From the NCBI GenBank assembly GCA_964641965.1, contig CAZXLD010000020.1, forward strand, positions 1-64,000: 64,000 bases of DNA, given 5' to 3'. Shown piece after piece: positions 54,396 to 63,144 of the stretch (position 1 is the stretch's first letter; every line of letters starts with the position of its first letter). The DNA comes from JAJDFU01 sp964641965 (GTDB lineage Bacteria; Bacteroidota; Bacteroidia; Chitinophagales; Saprospiraceae). Position numbers and translations under genes: made by a program. The notes below the pieces were generated by a model that worked only from the letters and a program-made list of their open reading frames with translations, was not told the DNA's origin and did not search any database.

Positions 54396-55385
54396 ATGAG
54401 AACTTTTAAAATCCTTCCCTTCCTGTTGTTGGGTAGTGCAATGATATTCTTGAGCAGTTGTGACGATGAGGATACGCCTGTATCTCTGATCAATTTCACA
54501 ACAGCATCCTTTGATGTGGATCCGGTAACGCTTGATCCGGTCACAGTTGAAATATCATTGACGCCAGCTGCCGCTACCAATTCCACGGTCACAGTTAATT
54601 TTTCCGGGGGAGAAGGCACATTTACAACCTCGCCTGCATTGTCAGGCAATTCCGTAGAATTGCCGGTTTCAGCAGGTGATCAGTCCGTTTCTTTTACGGT
54701 TACATTTGACCGGGCCTCGCTTCCGGATCAAAACGTAGTGGTAAATATGAGTTTTGGCGTACCAGGGCCTAATATCGGCACTGGGATTACGATCACTTCA
54801 TCGATTAATGTCCCATTTTTGGATTTGCAGACTATACCCTATGCAGAACCGTTTGGTGGGGCAGGCGTAGCTTCTTGTGATGAAATTACATTCCCTCCTG
54901 CTGGTTGGGTAATTGAAACCGTTGAAGGAAACCCTGGTGGTGATGGTACTTGGAGGTGTATTACAGGTGCTGATAGTGTGTTTACCTTTACGGGAACAGG
55001 TGTTGAAGCAAATGCGTTTATCACCGGTGAAACAATCGATGCCTGGCTGGTTTCCCCCATATTGGGTCCAATTACCTCGACCACTTCTATGGATGTTGGC
55101 TTAGACATTCGTTTTGATCCATTTGGTGGATTCCCCTACGAAGTACAGGTGTTGGTTTCTACAGACTATAACGGGCTGAATTTTGGCACTGCAAATTGGC
55201 AAAACTTTGAACCAGCCACAAATCAATGGCTAGCTAATGATTTCGAGGTAGATGATCTCACCATATACAATTTTGATTTGAGTAGCTTCCAAGGAGAAGC
55301 GATTGCAATTGCTTTCCGGTATGTATGTCCGGATAACGGAAATTGTGGTATCGCCAGATTTGACGACTTTTCCATTTCGAACTAA
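54396..55385 (+). CDS. lipoprotein with Calx-beta-like and anchor-J-like domains
   Basis: A 329-aa lipoprotein (lipobox LSSC near residue 21, followed by DDEDTP). The N-terminal ~130 residues are beta-sandwich-like with a DUF1735/Calx-beta flavour (VEISLTPAAATNSTVTVNFS, QSVSFTVTFDRASLPDQNVV). The C-terminal half (about 150-329) is a choice-of-anchor-J-like jelly roll (PYAEPFGGAGVASCDEITFP, DAWLVSPILGP, GIARFDDFSISN). It shares architecture with the lipoprotein at 24.3-25.2 kb. It is likely a surface glycan-binding or adhesion protein of the locus, and is closed by a strong terminator. Confidence 0.7.
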   Translation: MRTFKILPFLLLGSAMIFLSSCDDEDTPVSLINFTTASFDVDPVTLDPVTVEISLTPAAATNSTVTVNFSGGEGTFTTSPALSGNSVELPVSAGDQSVSFTVTFDRASLPDQNVVVNMSFGVPGPNIGTGITITSSINVPFLDLQTIPYAEPFGGAGVASCDEITFPPAGWVIETVEGNPGGDGTWRCITGADSVFTFTGTGVEANAFITGETIDAWLVSPILGPITSTTSMDVGLDIRFDPFGGFPYEVQVLVSTDYNGLNFGTANWQNFEPATNQWLANDFEVDDLTIYNFDLSSFQGEAIAIAFRYVCPDNGNCGIARFDDFSISN

Positions 55386-55406
55386 GTTCAATTGATTTGA
55401 TACCCG

Positions 55407-55434
55407 AAAAGCCCTGCCTGTCGGTAGGGCTTTT
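55407..55434 (+). terminator. rho-independent terminator
   Basis: A 12-bp stem with a tetraloop: AAAAGCCCTGCC (55407-55418), TGTC, GGTAGGGCTTTT (55423-55434), with a single G-T wobble and a flanking T-rich end. It lies 21 bp after the stop of the lipoprotein gene at 55385. Confidence 0.88.
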
Positions 55435-55631
55435 CCATTTCTTGCCAAGGCTTCATTATATCCTAAATACATGCACCGTCAAGTATTTTTGGGTAAGTGC
55501 TTGTCCCGTTCTCTAGACCACGCTTTTGTTCTCCTTTAAGTTTATTCTATTTCTTTCTGTCTAAGCACATGTTGGGATCAGAAAGGGATTGCGGAAAATT
55601 CCAAAAAGAAAAGGTATCCTTCAAAAGGGTT

Positions 55632-56888
55632 ATGAAATCAGCCGCCAATACACCACATGTAATTTTTATTCTGACCTCCTGCCTGGTCGGAATCCTGCTG
55701 GGATGTTCACCTACAGAGAAGCGGCCTACTCCTGATGATGGTAGTCGCCTCTATCAATTCGACGACAGGCTCAGCAGTCGCTGGATCAGTTTCGAAAACC
55801 CTGAAGGTAAAAAGGGTGCAGGCGGACGAGAAAATAAAGGAGCCAAAGGACATGCATGGGAAGAGATTATGCCAGGCGAGCAGAAGGTATTGATGGATCT
55901 GCAAGGAACCGGGATCATACACCGAATGTGGATTACAGTAAACAACAGAAGCCCTGAGATGCTGCGTGGAATGCGGATTGATATGTACTGGGATGGCGAA
56001 GAAAAACCGGCCGTTTCCGCACCGTTTGGCGATTTTTTCGGAATAGGCCTTGGAAAAACTGCTGTATATGAGACGGAACTATTCTCAAACCCTGAAGGGC
56101 GTTCATTCAACAGCTATATTCAGATGCCATTCAAGACCGGAGCCAAAATCGTGGTTACCAACGAGACAGCTATCAGGCAGCCTAATATCTTCTATGACAT
56201 TAACTATTCGTTGCTTGATACGTGGCAGGATGATTACCTGTATTTTCATGCCTGGTGGCACCGGGATACGGCCACCATACCAGGTGTGGATTTTGAGATC
56301 CTGCCAAGAGTTGAAGGAAAGGGACGTTTTCTGGGTACCAATATTGGAGTGAACACCAATCCTGCTTATGATCAAATGTGGTGGGGAGAAGGCGAGGTAA
56401 AGTTCTACCTCGATGGAGATGATGCTCTGGCTACCCTCGTGGGTACGGGAACTGAAGACTACATTGGTAGTGCATGGAGTCAGGGGGTGTACGCCAATTT
56501 ATATCAGGGGTGCCCAGTTGCGAGTAAGGATACAGAAGAATGGGCGTTCTATAGATACCATATAAAAGATCCGATTTTTTTCAAAGAGAATATAAGGGCA
56601 ACCATCCAGGTGATGGGTGGAGGGATGAAAGATCAGGTACTAGAAGTCATGCGCCGGGAAAATGGTCCGCCTATCCTCCCGGTCACAGTCGGATGGGATA
56701 CTCAGGTAAACCTGTTGGATGAGGGAACTACAAATTATGACAGTGTCATGGATGGATGGATGAATTATTTCCGGTCAGATGACTACTCTGCTGTCGCCTA
56801 CTTTTACCTGAACCAGCCTGCCAATGAGCTCAAACCCCTTCAGGGTTTGGAAACTCGAACGGCCAACCTTAAAACATCGGTAAAATAG
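55632..56888 (+). CDS. GH172 (DUF2961) family protein, lipoprotein
   Basis: About 418 aa from the ATG at 55632 (MKSAANTPHVIFILTSCLVG, lipobox LLGC); the frame opens earlier at 55497 but the upstream part is not signal-like. DUF2961 blocks are present: SFENPEGKKGAGGRENKGAK, GTGIIHRMWIT, LRGMRIDMYWDGEEKPAVSA PFGDFFG, MPFKTGAKIVVTNE and the conserved GTGTEDYIGSAW. GH172 enzymes are known as D-arabinofuranosidases and difructose-dianhydride synthases or hydrolases. It is the rightmost glycan-locus gene. Confidence 0.85.
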   Translation: MKSAANTPHVIFILTSCLVGILLGCSPTEKRPTPDDGSRLYQFDDRLSSRWISFENPEGKKGAGGRENKGAKGHAWEEIMPGEQKVLMDLQGTGIIHRMWITVNNRSPEMLRGMRIDMYWDGEEKPAVSAPFGDFFGIGLGKTAVYETELFSNPEGRSFNSYIQMPFKTGAKIVVTNETAIRQPNIFYDINYSLLDTWQDDYLYFHAWWHRDTATIPGVDFEILPRVEGKGRFLGTNIGVNTNPAYDQMWWGEGEVKFYLDGDDALATLVGTGTEDYIGSAWSQGVYANLYQGCPVASKDTEEWAFYRYHIKDPIFFKENIRATIQVMGGGMKDQVLEVMRRENGPPILPVTVGWDTQVNLLDEGTTNYDSVMDGWMNYFRSDDYSAVAYFYLNQPANELKPLQGLETRTANLKTSVK

Positions 56889-57318
56889 CTCCCCTAGTGA
56901 ATCGTGCTTGCAGGCTAACCGGTTTAGCGTCCTGCTTACCACTTCGGTTCCCAGCTCTTTTTATATTCCCGGCCCTACGTTTTATAAGCCAGTCTAGGTT
57001 CATCTGGATTGCCCTTTCACTCGTCGAAGATTGCGTTCCTTGTGCCTCTATTTCAACTTGCCCTGTATGGAATAGGTGGAGTTTTTCTACTCTGGTAATT
57101 GTCAGAGGCCAGAGATCTTGTCGAGGTAATACCTTACCACGTCTAGCCCGCAGACACAATCCTTCTTGGGGTGGTTGTAGAAGCCGCAGGGACAAGGTTG
57201 CTTTCCTTCTAGACAAATCAATTCAATGCTCCTATACCTACACCCATCCGATAAACAATCTACTTGCAACCCACCCCAAATTCATGGATCTTGATCTTTT
57301 CCTTTCAACTAGTATACC
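56889..57318. other. intergenic region
   Basis: About 430 bp between the GH172 gene and the PPOX gene, both on the plus strand. Open frames on both strands overlap each other here but look compositionally random, and none was accepted. No tRNA cloverleaf or terminator was recognised. Confidence 0.4.
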
Positions 57319-57861
57319 ATGGGTAAAAGAAGCCATCACATCAGTGCCGACCAACAGGCTTTCATCGAAGCACAACCGATTTTCTTTGTCGGAACAGCCA
57401 GAGCCGAAGGACGAGTCAACATTTCGCCCAAAGGCCTGGACAGCCTCCGTGTTATGAATCCCAACCGAGTGGTCTGGCTCAACCTGACCGGCAGTGGTAA
57501 TGAAACAGCGGCACACCTGCTGGAAGAAAACCGGATGACGCTCTTGTTTTGCGCTTTCGAAGGCAAACCGAAGATTCTGCGGCTGTATGGCCATGCCAAG
57601 GTATACCATCAACGGGATCCAGAGTTTCAGGATCTAATTCAATTATTCCCATCTTCACCCGGGCACCGCCAACTCTTAGATATGGAAGTAGACCTGATCC
57701 AAACATCCTGTGGCTTCGGCATTCCAATCATGACCTACCAAGGCAATCGAACTATGCTCCCCGATTGGGCGGCACACAAAGGAAAAGACGGTATTCAAGC
57801 TTATTGGAAAGAAAAAAACACCACCAGCCTCGACGGATTTCAAACCGGTATATTTGAATAA
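57319..57861 (+). CDS. pyridoxamine 5'-phosphate oxidase family protein
   Basis: A 180-aa split-barrel flavin-binding protein (PIFFVGTARAEGRVNISPKG, LDSLRVMNPNRVVWLNLTGS, LLEENRMTLLFCAFEGKPKI, LRLYGHAKVY). This group binds FMN, F420 or related cofactors and differs from true PdxH. The terminal part (GIPIMTYQGNRTMLPDWAAH) is typical of the bacterial family of unknown substrate. It is cytoplasmic and probably monocistronic. Confidence 0.87.
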   Translation: MGKRSHHISADQQAFIEAQPIFFVGTARAEGRVNISPKGLDSLRVMNPNRVVWLNLTGSGNETAAHLLEENRMTLLFCAFEGKPKILRLYGHAKVYHQRDPEFQDLIQLFPSSPGHRQLLDMEVDLIQTSCGFGIPIMTYQGNRTMLPDWAAHKGKDGIQAYWKEKNTTSLDGFQTGIFE

Positions 57862-57894
57862 TATCCAGTTTGCCATTTATACACCCCTTTACCA

Positions 57895-59178
57895 TCAGTT
57901 TTCCTTCCGGCTTTTCACAAAATAAGTATCCACTTCCCCCTTACCCTTTAAATTGATTTTACCTCGGTATTCCAATTCGAAATCCGGTTGAATCAAATCT
58001 CGAGTCTGCGCACTGCATTGAATTTTGCCAACTTCGCCAGTCGATTCCAGACGCGCCGCCAGGTTGACCGTATCTCCCCAAAGATCGTAGCTAAACTTCG
58101 AGGTGCCGATCACTCCGGCTACCACCTCCCCGCTATGCAATCCTACCCGAATCTGAAAATCGGGATAGGTAGCCCGAACCAAGGCGACCATATCCAGGGC
58201 CAATTGCGCCAATCGTTGGGCATGATCCGGTTGGGCGTCTTGCAACCCGGCCACCGCCATGTAGGCATCGCCAATCGTTTTGATCTTCTCAGCTCCAAGC
58301 TGCTGACACAACTGATCAAAATCGGAGAAAATCCGATTTAAAAGATCCACAATTTCTTCCGGAGCATGTTGAGCTGCATAAGGAGTAAAATCTACCAAAT
58401 CACAAAAGAGCACACTCACCGAACTGTAGTGATCTACGATTTGCCCCTCCCCGTTTTTCATCCGGTTTGCAATGGCCGGAGGCAGGATATTCAACAAAAG
58501 ATTATCTGCTTTTTCCTGCTCTTGAATGATCTGGTTTTCATACAGCCCGCTCACCCGTCGCACGGCAAAAGAGACCGGGAAAGCCAACAACAAACCGAAA
58601 AAGAATGAAGCGTAAATAAATTTCGTTCGAATACGATTGAATTCCTCCTGGATCAGCGTTGCATTTTCATGAGATGAAATGGTCCAGTTGAATTCCGGGA
58701 TCGCATAAAAATAGACCACTTCATCGGGACGCTCATCAGGGTAGAACAACAACCCTCCTCCGCTGTTCCCTGCCCGAATTTCCTTTTCCCATTCCACGAG
58801 GTTCCTCCCGTCGAAGTCGGCATCGAAGAGGGCCTGTTTTACCGCTACAGACATACCCAAGGTAGAAATCATGGGGTGGCACAGGTAGTTGGTGCTGGCG
58901 TTGTCCACCAGACAAGTAAACCCCCTATCCATTTGAGTCCCCTTTATGCTGGCTTGAAACTCGGCGATGATGTCCTCCCGGGTCCCCCCATTGGCAATCC
59001 GGCTTTGTAAGAATTGAGCCATCGCTTTAGCCTGTCTGAAATTGACATCCGATTGCAATCTAAAATAATTGGCCTGCCAGGTGTTCAAAAGCAACGGAAT
59101 AGCAATTAACCCCATTCCCAGGATCGATAGAAAGACCGCTAAAAAGGTGTATAGGGTTATTCGTGATTTTGAGATCAT
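57895..59178 (-). CDS. Cache-domain class III adenylate cyclase
   Basis: A 427-aa membrane protein with an N-terminal transmembrane segment (about 8-30), an extracytoplasmic sensor region resembling a Cache domain (about 35-185), a second transmembrane segment (about 188-208), and a C-terminal class III cyclase domain (about 250-425). The metal-binding Asp pair is in FCDLVDFT and KTIGDAYM. The adenine-specifying Lys (EKIKTIGD) and Asp (SYDLWGDTVN) point to ATP rather than GTP, and the transition-state Asn/Arg pair is in NLAARLES. It would make cAMP in response to an external ligand, which is unknown. Confidence 0.9.
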   Translation of the reverse strand: MISKSRITLYTFLAVFLSILGMGLIAIPLLLNTWQANYFRLQSDVNFRQAKAMAQFLQSRIANGGTREDIIAEFQASIKGTQMDRGFTCLVDNASTNYLCHPMISTLGMSVAVKQALFDADFDGRNLVEWEKEIRAGNSGGGLLFYPDERPDEVVYFYAIPEFNWTISSHENATLIQEEFNRIRTKFIYASFFFGLLLAFPVSFAVRRVSGLYENQIIQEQEKADNLLLNILPPAIANRMKNGEGQIVDHYSSVSVLFCDLVDFTPYAAQHAPEEIVDLLNRIFSDFDQLCQQLGAEKIKTIGDAYMAVAGLQDAQPDHAQRLAQLALDMVALVRATYPDFQIRVGLHSGEVVAGVIGTSKFSYDLWGDTVNLAARLESTGEVGKIQCSAQTRDLIQPDFELEYRGKINLKGKGEVDTYFVKSRKEN

Positions 59179-59356
59179 TGCCGTGTATTTGGGAAACGGT
59201 ATTGGCGAAGGTTATTTGTCAACTTTTACCTGATGCTTCTAAAAACTTGGATTCCGAATGCACATCATTCCAAATACCTTTTACCCACTACCTGTTCCTA
59301 AATATAATGCTCTCGCAGAAATCAATTATTTTTCCCCGGCTCAAACCGTTCCACTC

Positions 59357-62032
59357 ATGCGAAAGACCAGCTTCGTTTTGTTATCTCTGACCCTATTGAC
59401 CACCTGCCAAACGGAAAAGCCCTCTGAAAGCGACGTGTTGTATGAAGGAAATAGTTTTACCCTCTACACGGACAAAGTCGTTCAGGGTAAAAATAGGGCT
59501 GAAGTTCTTTCCCCAACCCATATCCAGTCCAACTACAAAAGTCCAGCCAGCGCTACCTATTCCCGCTTAATCAAGTTCAAGTTTAGCATTAACGAAAAAG
59601 ATAATGAACTCCGGCCAGGAGCCGACCATTGGTTGATCATCGGAGAGGAGCATAGTTCACCGGTCATCCGGTTTGGGGAAGCCCCTCCTCCCCTACCTGA
59701 TAATCCGAGTACCTTCCTGCCTACCAATTACGAATACACCTTCCAGGTCGATATGTCGCCGGTGCTCCAAGCCTTTGAGGAGCAAGGTTATTTTGAAGCC
59801 TGGGATGGATCCCGGGTGGCTAAATCGGATTTCAAAGGTTTTTTCATTGCGGGTGGTTCCGAACCCCTCACCTGGGATTTTGTCAACCTGGGACAAGAGG
59901 GACTGCAACTGCAGGAAACAGACGATCCCAACATCTATTCCATCACCCTTACTCTAAACCCTTACAACGAGGCCGATTACCAGGATAAGGAGTGGAAATT
60001 GGCATTGGATATTTCGGACCGACCCCAATATTCCTCTGACCAACCCATTGTCGACGCTTTATTTAATCTCTCCCTGGAGGAAGCCATTAAGAACATTGAA
60101 CCCGACAGCACTTTTAGGACCGGAGCCAAATGGGGCGGGGTCTGGACACGGGACATCAGCTACAGCATCTTATTGGCCTTTGCCTATCATCAACCGGAGG
60201 TGGCCAAGATCAGCCTCCGCAAAAAGGTAAAACGAAACCGAATCATTCAAGATACAGGTTCAGGAGGAGCCTGGCCCGTTTCCTCTGACCGGACTACCTG
60301 GGTGTTGGCTGCCTGGGAAATTTACAAAGCCACGGGAGACCAGGCCTGGCTGCAAGAAGCTTTCCCCATCATTCGAAACACGTTGGAAGACGACTATAAA
60401 ACGATTTACGATCCGGCCACCGGTTTGTATTCCGGTGAGTCTTCTTTCCTGGATTGGCGGGAACAAACCTATCCTAAATGGATGTCGAATATGGATATCT
60501 ACGTGTCGCAAAACCTGGGCACCAATGTGGTCCATTATCAGGCGCATCGCATCCTCGCCGAAATGGCTCAACGCTTGGGCAAACCCCATCAGGTTTATGC
60601 CGAACGGGCAGAAGCGATTAAAAAAGGTATCAACCAGTATTTCTGGCTGCCCGATCAGGGTTATTATGCTCAATTCCTCTATGGTCGCCCCCATCTCCTT
60701 GTCTCCCCTCGTTTTGAAGCTTTAGGAGAAGCCCTGGCCATCCTTTTTGACGTAGCGGATACCGAAAAGGCAACTTCGATTATCTCGAAATCTCCATTAA
60801 CCGAATATGGAACCACCTGCATTTATCCGCAGATTCCAGGCATTCCACCTTACCACAACAACGGGATCTGGCCTTTTGTACAATCCTACTGGAATTGGGC
60901 TGCTGCCAAAACCGGCAATGAAGGAGTATTAAATCACGGCTTGGCCAGCATATACCGGGCTGCGGGCTTATTCCTCACGAATTATGAGAATATGGTAGCC
61001 GAAACCGGCGACTTTCTCGGCACGGAAATCAATTCCGACCGCATGCTCTGGAGTATGGCCGGTAACCTGGCTATGGTGCACCGGGTTTTTATGGGCATCC
61101 ATTTCGAAACAGATGGCATACGGTTTCAACCCGTAGTACCACAGGCCTATGGTGGTATCAAGACCTTATCCAACTTCAAATACCGCGAGGCCGTGTTGGA
61201 TATTACGGTAAATGGATTTGGAAATACCATCGAACGAATAGTCCTTGATGGAAAGGAAATCGAGGAAGCGTTCCTACCCGCTACGCTTACCGGAACCCAT
61301 TCGATCGAGATCCAATTGAATAACCAACCCTTTGACCAGGCCGGACGCAATCTGGTTGATAATCACTTCAGCCTCCCCACCATGCAGGTTTGGCAAGAAG
61401 ACGGTAAGCTTCACTGGGATGCGGTATCCGGCGCAACCGAATATCGAATTTATCAAAACGGTAAGCTGTTCCGAAGTACCTCTGACTTCGCATTCGCCTT
61501 ACCTTCGGTCAGTTATGCCAATTTTATGGTGAGCGCAGTGGATGAGAAGGGCTATGAGGGCTTTGCCAGCGAGCCCATCTGGATGGTCAAGGAGGAACAA
61601 CAAATCCAATTGGAAGCTTTTGCTCCTCCGTCCAAGCTCCCTTATATCAATTTCGAGGGAACGGGTTTTATTGAGATAAGCACCGATCAGAACCGTATTT
61701 TGAACATCCCGGTTTCCGCTCCGCAGGCAGGGACTTATCAAATTGATATCCGGTATTCTAACGGAAGCGGCCCTTGGAATACCGATAACAAATGTGCCAT
61801 CCGTAGCCTGTATGCAAACGGCGATTACCAAGGGACCCTGGTCTTTCCCCAACGCGGTACCGATGAGTGGTCCGATTGGGGGTTTTCCAATAGCCGTGTG
61901 GTCGAACTGAAAGAAGGAACTAATCAGCTACGATTCGCCTTTGAGGACTGGAATAACAATATGAATGTGGATGTAAACCGGGCGATGTTGGATTATCTAC
62001 GGATAGTGAAAACACAGAGGAAACGCGAGTAA
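59357..62032 (+). CDS. large (alpha/alpha)6 glycoside hydrolase lipoprotein
   Basis: About 891 aa from the ATG at 59357 (MRKTSFVLLSLTLLTTCQ, lipobox LTTC); the longer frame from 59258 does not resemble a signal. An N-terminal beta-rich domain (about 25-245) is followed by an (alpha/alpha)6 catalytic domain (about 250-640) with GGVWTRDISYSILLAFAYHQ, SGESSFLDWREQTYPKWMSN and NNGIWPFVQSYWNWAAAKTG. A fibronectin-like stretch (about 690-770) and a CBM6/35-like C-terminal module (YINFEGTGFIEISTDQNRIL to RAMLDYLRIV) complete it. Related enzymes include glucosidases of GH15/GH63/GH65 type; the family is not determined. It lies outside the main glycan locus. Confidence 0.75.
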   Translation: MRKTSFVLLSLTLLTTCQTEKPSESDVLYEGNSFTLYTDKVVQGKNRAEVLSPTHIQSNYKSPASATYSRLIKFKFSINEKDNELRPGADHWLIIGEEHSSPVIRFGEAPPPLPDNPSTFLPTNYEYTFQVDMSPVLQAFEEQGYFEAWDGSRVAKSDFKGFFIAGGSEPLTWDFVNLGQEGLQLQETDDPNIYSITLTLNPYNEADYQDKEWKLALDISDRPQYSSDQPIVDALFNLSLEEAIKNIEPDSTFRTGAKWGGVWTRDISYSILLAFAYHQPEVAKISLRKKVKRNRIIQDTGSGGAWPVSSDRTTWVLAAWEIYKATGDQAWLQEAFPIIRNTLEDDYKTIYDPATGLYSGESSFLDWREQTYPKWMSNMDIYVSQNLGTNVVHYQAHRILAEMAQRLGKPHQVYAERAEAIKKGINQYFWLPDQGYYAQFLYGRPHLLVSPRFEALGEALAILFDVADTEKATSIISKSPLTEYGTTCIYPQIPGIPPYHNNGIWPFVQSYWNWAAAKTGNEGVLNHGLASIYRAAGLFLTNYENMVAETGDFLGTEINSDRMLWSMAGNLAMVHRVFMGIHFETDGIRFQPVVPQAYGGIKTLSNFKYREAVLDITVNGFGNTIERIVLDGKEIEEAFLPATLTGTHSIEIQLNNQPFDQAGRNLVDNHFSLPTMQVWQEDGKLHWDAVSGATEYRIYQNGKLFRSTSDFAFALPSVSYANFMVSAVDEKGYEGFASEPIWMVKEEQQIQLEAFAPPSKLPYINFEGTGFIEISTDQNRILNIPVSAPQAGTYQIDIRYSNGSGPWNTDNKCAIRSLYANGDYQGTLVFPQRGTDEWSDWGFSNSRVVELKEGTNQLRFAFEDWNNNMNVDVNRAMLDYLRIVKTQRKRE

Positions 62033-62051
62033 TCGAGTTCCCTCTGTGTTT
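62010..62051. terminator. hairpin between converging glycosidase and OmpA genes
   Basis: AAACACAGAGG (62010-62020) pairs perfectly with CCTCTGTGTTT (62041-62051); a 20-nt loop contains the glycosidase stop codon region. It lies between converging genes and probably terminates transcription in both directions. Confidence 0.65.
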
Positions 62052-62055
62052 ATTA

Positions 62056-62976
62056 TTAATCCGCAATCGTTGCTTCCGGTACGTTCTCCGGATTTAGCAA
62101 ATCATAGAACTGGTCCAGCTTCGGCAGAATGATAATGCGCGTCCGGCGGTTGGTTGCACGGCCATCAGCAGTATCATTGGTAGCGATAGAGGCATACTCA
62201 CCACGACCAGCAGCCACCAGGCGCCGTGGATCTACGCCGTGATTATCCTGCATGGCGCGCACTACAGCTGTTGCACGCTTCACACTCAAATCCCAGTTAT
62301 CTGTCACACAGCTATTTTTGATTGGCACATTGTCAGTATGGCCTTCCACCATCACTTCCAGTTCCGGACGGGACTGAATGATTTGGGCAATTTTACCCAG
62401 TACTTCATTGGCCCGGGCGGTAATGGCAGCACTTCCGCTTTTGTAAAGCATTTTCTCCGACAGATTGACAAAGACAACCGTCTTATCTACTTTAACTTCT
62501 ACGTCTTCGTCTTCAATGCCCTGGGATAATACGCCCTTTAAATTCACGGCCAACGCCAGGTTGATCGAATCGGCCTTGGATTTAGCTGCTTGAAGCAATC
62601 GGATGTATTTATCTTTGCTCTCCAGCTGCGCCAGGGTTTGTTTAATATTTTCATTGGCCGACTGGGAAAGTACAGTCAAGTCGCCTACCTGTGAAAGTTG
62701 TTTATCGAGTTGGTTTCTGTAACTCGCTACCTGATCTCTCAGGTCTTGCATTTGCTCCTCCCGAAAACGGAGCGAAGTTTTCAATTCGGCATTCTCCTGA
62801 TTACAGGAAGATAGCAATTGCATTTGCTCGTTAAGCTGCTGACCAACCTCACCTAATTGTTCATTAGCCAGATCCAACTCACTTTGCATGTTGGCCCGCA
62901 TTTCATCATATTTTTTATTGCTTACGCAAGAGGTGAAAGCCAAGGCTAACAGAAGGACTAAAAAACGAATGTTCAT
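62056..62976 (-). CDS. OmpA family peptidoglycan-associated lipoprotein
   Basis: A 306-aa lipoprotein (lipobox FTSC near residue 17). Residues about 22-150 form a long coiled coil (MQSELDLANEQLGEVGQQLN then LRFREEQMQDLRDQVASYRN). Residues about 165-290 are an OmpA/MotB domain (KMLYKSGSAAITARANEVLG, MVEGHTDNVPIKNS, LSVKRATAVVRAMQ, NRRTRIIILPKL). It anchors the outer membrane to peptidoglycan. Converges with the upstream plus-strand glycosidase gene. Confidence 0.93.
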   Translation of the reverse strand: MNIRFLVLLLALAFTSCVSNKKYDEMRANMQSELDLANEQLGEVGQQLNEQMQLLSSCNQENAELKTSLRFREEQMQDLRDQVASYRNQLDKQLSQVGDLTVLSQSANENIKQTLAQLESKDKYIRLLQAAKSKADSINLALAVNLKGVLSQGIEDEDVEVKVDKTVVFVNLSEKMLYKSGSAAITARANEVLGKIAQIIQSRPELEVMVEGHTDNVPIKNSCVTDNWDLSVKRATAVVRAMQDNHGVDPRRLVAAGRGEYASIATNDTADGRATNRRTRIIILPKLDQFYDLLNPENVPEATIAD

Positions 62977-63144
62977 GGGAACAGGTTTTTATGGTTTAAA
63001 TGTATAACTGCAAATATAACAGGTAGGGTCGGTATACCCTTGCTGATATTCCGGCCAACACTGCCGATTATTTGCTGGGCACGCTTTGAAGGAGCACTGC
63101 AATGAAATGTGGAGAACCCGGTGTGGTAGGCAAGCCTCTGCCTG

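Noticed and set aside
56897..57457. 186-codon open frame on the plus strand
   Set aside because: It overlaps the start of the PPOX gene and an equally long antisense frame (56869-57216). Composition is irregular and no domain is visible.
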